29,372 nucleotides of DNA from positions 1 to 29,372 of the IMG/VR virus record IMGVR_UViG_3300046516_000972, one strand, 5' to 3'. The number at the start of each line of letters is the position of its first letter. Position 1 is the stretch's first letter. Both the position numbers and the translations under genes were made by a program. Source of the stretch: a virus. Of the stretch, positions 27,047 to 29,372 are shown in pieces. The notes under the pieces are model-generated. The model made no database searches and had not been told where the DNA came from. It worked only from the letters and a program-made list of their open reading frames with translations.

Positions 27047-27627
27047 CTGAGGCCGATTTCGGCACCTTCGATCGCGCCTTTCGGCGCGTCTGCGGTGCCT
27101 TCCGGCTACGCGTCAAAGCGACGGCGGTGGAGGAGTTGAGCCGCACATATTTCCGCATTCTGGAGCACGCGCCGCTGGACGAAGTACTGACGGCGGGGAA
27201 GGCCTGCGTGGCGTCGTGCCGCACGTTTCCGAAGCCCGCCGAATGGCTGCAGGCGCTGCCGGTGCCGCCCGCCGCGGCGGCACACGCCGACACGCGCGTC
27301 ATGGGGACGCCCGAGCGGCTCGAGTATGTGCGCGCGGAAGCCCTGCGCTACGAGGACGCGCCATGCGGGTGCTTGCTGTGCCAGGAGGCGGCCGTCACGC
27401 ACCGCCCGCTCCGCTTCGTACCCGACGAGATTCTCGGCGTGCTCGACAAGGCGCTCGACACCGTGCGCAACCGCATTGTTGTCACCGGCCACTGGGCGCA
27501 CGGCGAGGAGCTCGCACGCTGGTACGTCGCGCGAGATGCGTTTTTTGCGTGCGCGCCGCGCCGCGGGCCGATGGCCCGCGCGCTGGCGCTCATCGGCGGC
27601 GGACGTGAACCCGGCGAGGACGGCTGA
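27043..27627 (+). CDS. replication-region phage protein of unknown role
   Basis: Start at the ATG that overlaps the extended DUF1376 frame; an in-frame GTG 24 bases upstream is less likely. 194 residues. The first ~80 residues match a phage pattern (FDRAFRRVCGAFRLRVKATAVEELSRTYFRILEHAPLDEVLTAGKACVASCRTFPKPAEWLQAL) known next to DUF1376 or helicase-loader genes. A Cys pair (CGCLLCQ, ~115) may hold zinc, and the remainder is helical. Helicase-loader accessory function is possible but unproven. Confidence 0.7.
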   Translation: MTEADFGTFDRAFRRVCGAFRLRVKATAVEELSRTYFRILEHAPLDEVLTAGKACVASCRTFPKPAEWLQALPVPPAAAAHADTRVMGTPERLEYVRAEALRYEDAPCGCLLCQEAAVTHRPLRFVPDEILGVLDKALDTVRNRIVVTGHWAHGEELARWYVARDAFFACAPRRGPMARALALIGGGREPGEDG

Positions 27628-27857
27628 TGAAGATCTACCAGGACTCCCGCAATGTCTCCGCGTGTCGATCCTGCGGCGCGCCGATCGAGTGGGCGGAGAC
27701 CGCCCGCGGCAAGCGGATGCCGTTCAATCCGCCGATCGTGACCGTGCCGGTGCTCGTGCCGGTGATCCTCGGCGGCCGTGTCGTGGAGGACGTCGACCCC
27801 GCGACCGTCTCGCATTTCGCCACATGTCGCGACGCGCAGGACTGGCGGCGGCGCTGA
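27627..27857 (+). CDS. zinc-ribbon phage protein (CRSCGAPIEW type)
   Basis: The protein has 76 residues. SACRSCGAPIEWAETARGKRMPFN is the opening of a common phage zinc-ribbon family, and the second pair is supplied by HFATCRDAQDWRRR (His/Cys). The one-base overlaps on both sides (TGATG) show coupling with the RusA gene. Its function is unknown. Confidence 0.75.
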   Translation: MKIYQDSRNVSACRSCGAPIEWAETARGKRMPFNPPIVTVPVLVPVILGGRVVEDVDPATVSHFATCRDAQDWRRR

Positions 27858-28330
27858 TGCTCCGGTTCACGGTCTACGGCGAGGCGCAACCGCAGGGCAG
27901 CGCGAAAGCGTTCATCCCGAAGGGCTGGGCGCGGCCGGTCATCACCAGCGACAACCGCTCGCTGCGATCGTGGCGGCAGCTCGTCGCCGAGGGCGCCAAC
28001 CAGGCGCTCGGCGCGTTGCCGGCGGTCGAACGCGCGTTGCTCCTCGAGGGCGTCCGCCTGTCGATCGCGTTCTATCTGCCACGCCCGAAGAGTCTGCCGA
28101 AGCGCGCGACCGCGCACACCAAGAAACCCGACCTCGACAAACTGGTGCGCAGCTGCTGCGACTCGCTCACCGCGATCGTGTTCCGCGACGACAGTCAGGT
28201 CTGCGAGCTCGTGGCGGTGAAGCACTACGCGGCCGACCAGCAGCCGCCGCGCGTGGACATCTGCGTGGAGGCGACGGCGGGGACCGTGCCGCTCGTGCGC
28301 GATCAGCCGTTGTTCGCAGGGGTGCGGTGA
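27857..28330 (+). CDS. rusA: RusA-family Holliday junction resolvase
   Basis: The protein has 157 residues. RusA hallmarks: FTVYGEAQPQGSAKAF at the start, a strand with FYLPRPKSL, the catalytic block KKPDLDKLVRSCCDSLTAIVFRDDSQV with Asp92, Asp94 and Asp111, and a closing beta strand. RusA resolves four-way junctions left by recombination and replication; in phages it also debranches DNA before packaging. It fits with RecT and the nucleases in this operon. Start chosen at the TGATG overlap. Confidence 0.88.
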   Translation: MLRFTVYGEAQPQGSAKAFIPKGWARPVITSDNRSLRSWRQLVAEGANQALGALPAVERALLLEGVRLSIAFYLPRPKSLPKRATAHTKKPDLDKLVRSCCDSLTAIVFRDDSQVCELVAVKHYAADQQPPRVDICVEATAGTVPLVRDQPLFAGVR

Positions 28331-28332
28331 CC

Positions 28333-28881
28333 ATGCGGCCGACCGATCTCCCGCTGACGGATCATTTCCAGCGCCTGGCGTGCGGCGTGCGCGCGAAGTA
28401 CGTCGCGGGTGGCTGTCGCTGTCTGCAGTGTCGCGCGGCGAACAGCCGGTACGAGACCGCGCGCGCCGCGGCCCGCCAGCGCGGCGAGTGGAACGGCCTG
28501 GTCCCCGCTGATCGGGCGCGAGCCCACATGGTGACCCTGTCGCGCGCCGGCGTGGGTCGCCGGGCGGTCGGCGCGGCCTCCGACGTCGGCGACACGACCC
28601 TGTCCGAGATTCGCAACGGGACGAAGACCCAGATCCGCGCGGATACCGAGCGGCGGATTCTCGCGGTCGATGCGTCCTGCGTCTCCGATCACGCGTTGGT
28701 GTCCGCCCGTCGCGCGCAGCGCCTGCTCGGCCGCTTGAAAGCCGAGGGGTATCCCGCGCGCCGCCTGGTGCGGTGGCTCGGCGGCACGAGTCAAGGCCTG
28801 CAATTCGGCACGCGCCGCATGACGGCGCGCAACGTGCGCCGGATCGAACAGCTCTATCGCGAGCTGATGGCGGTGAGTTGA
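28333..28881 (+). CDS. phage HTH DNA-binding protein
   Basis: The protein has 182 residues. The N-terminus has a Cys pair (CRCLQCRAANSRYETARA). The central part VPADRARAHMVTLSRAGVGRRAVGAASDVGDTTLSEIRNGTKTQIRADTERRILAV is a helix-turn-helix of a type common in phage genomes (R.H...L...GvG.r..a..sgv....l..I..G....I...t...Il.v). The C-terminal part holds another helical unit (RRAQRLLGRLKAEGYPARRLVRWLG...RIEQLYREL). Location at the end of the replication module suits a late-gene or replication regulator; unproven. Confidence 0.75.
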   Translation: MRPTDLPLTDHFQRLACGVRAKYVAGGCRCLQCRAANSRYETARAAARQRGEWNGLVPADRARAHMVTLSRAGVGRRAVGAASDVGDTTLSEIRNGTKTQIRADTERRILAVDASCVSDHALVSARRAQRLLGRLKAEGYPARRLVRWLGGTSQGLQFGTRRMTARNVRRIEQLYRELMAVS

Positions 28882-28974
28882 GCGGTGCCGGGTGTCTATC
28901 GGGACGGCATCGGGGTGCCTCGGTGCGAGACGTGTTGGCGGCCGTGGCCGTGTGCCTGTGTGAAGGAGGAGCCG

Positions 28975-29372
28975 ATGGCGAAGCGAGCGACGCGCGCGAC
29001 GAAACGCGCCAAACGCGTCAATGGGCGGGTGAACACCTTCAAGGCGAACGGCGGGTTGGCGGAGTCGCGCGAGGTCGCGCCTGCGCGTCGCGGCCGCGGC
29101 CGTCCGCGCCAGCCGGATCTCCCCGGCACCGAGGATCGCCGCCTGCAGCCGCTCGACGACGTCGCCGCGGCGTACGCGGACGTGCGCGATCGGCGGATCG
29201 ACCTGAATCGCGAGGAAGCCGAGCTCAAGGCCCGCGCGCTCGAGCTGATGCATCGATTCGACAAGACGATCTACAAACGCGACGGGATCGAGATTCGCCT
29301 CGTCGCGGGTGAGGAGGACGTCAAGGTCAAGGTCCGCAAGGCGACGGAGGACGCGGACGACGAGTCCGTCGA
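28975..29372 (+). CDS. AT-hook-like basic / coiled-coil protein, cut by right edge
   Basis: AAGGAGGA lies 4 bases before the ATG; the frame stays open to the window end (132 codons). The N-terminus is very basic (AKRATRATKRAKRVNGRVN), then ARRGRGRPRQP, an AT-hook-like core. The second half (DDVAAAYADVRDRRIDLNREEAELKARALELMHRFDKTIYKRDGIEIRLV) has the pattern of small phage coiled-coil proteins that often precede terminase genes. An in-frame GTG at 28885 would add a Cys/Trp-rich stretch (RCETCWRPWPCACV), but the ribosome-binding site favours the ATG. Confidence 0.7.
   Translation, partial: MAKRATRATKRAKRVNGRVNTFKANGGLAESREVAPARRGRGRPRQPDLPGTEDRRLQPLDDVAAAYADVRDRRIDLNREEAELKARALELMHRFDKTIYKRDGIEIRLVAGEEDVKVKVRKATEDADDESV

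Overview
This window is almost wholly phage. It is very GC-rich and tightly packed, and most gene junctions are ATGA, GTGA or TAATG overlaps, which suggests long translationally coupled operons. The virion genes are of the P22-like podovirus type: coat protein, gp4-like and gp10-like tail factors, two tail fibres with self-cleaving chaperone ends, and a set of glycine/alanine-rich DNA-ejection proteins. The phage is temperate: it has a tyrosine integrase, an attP site made from the 3' half of a tRNA-Gly(CCC), and a divergent CI/Cro-like repressor pair. Phage genes lie on both sides of attP and no complete tRNA is present, so this looks like a non-integrated (circular or permuted) phage genome or virome contig rather than a prophage end. 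The host cannot be named. Secreted PEGA-like and carboxypeptidase-regulatory-like domains, sigma70-type promoters and the P22-like tail point to a high-GC Gram-negative, possibly a soil bacterium such as an acidobacterium; this is inference.

Layout. 1-14811 (+): coat, hypothetical virion proteins, gp4-like factor, fibre 1, small genes, gp10-like factor, fibre 2, four ejection-type proteins, a large protein with a beta-sandwich N-terminus, membrane and proline-rich small proteins, and a zinc-ribbon protein. 14839-16149 (-): a secreted PEGA-like protein and a three-gene unit of a small HTH regulator, a HicA toxin without HicB, and a coiled-coil protein. 16220-18641 (+): an early operon from a strong promoter with a perfect palindrome nested between -35 and -10; it encodes a conserved phage recombination-region protein and a PD-(D/E)XK nuclease. 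18701-19741 (-): a P63C-domain cargo gene. 20156-22585 (-): a standalone copy of the integrase N-terminal domain, attP, the integrase and a CI-like repressor. 22636 to the right edge (+): Cro-like repressor, HTH and zinc-ribbon proteins, RecT, a second PD-(D/E)XK nuclease, a coiled-coil protein, a DUF1376 replication-type protein, RusA, an HTH regulator and a truncated AT-hook-like protein.

How it works together. Two regulatory switches are visible. One is the CI/Cro-like pair at 22.6 kb. The other lies at 15.9-16.25 kb, where related CTACA...TGTAG palindromes sit in the promoters of the small HTH gene, hicA and the rightward operon, so the HTH protein probably controls all three. RecT, two RecB-type nucleases and RusA form a recombination module. 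Terminase, portal and scaffold genes are not in the window, and no endolysin is recognisable. The most unusual items are the HicB-less HicA unit with shared operators, the integrase-domain paralogue with helically phased GCAAC repeats beside attP, an integrase lacking its first catalytic arginine, a 12-bp in-frame repeat array broken by a single extra G in the DUF1376 gene, and a 61-65-bp inverted repeat pair enclosing about 4.4 kb.
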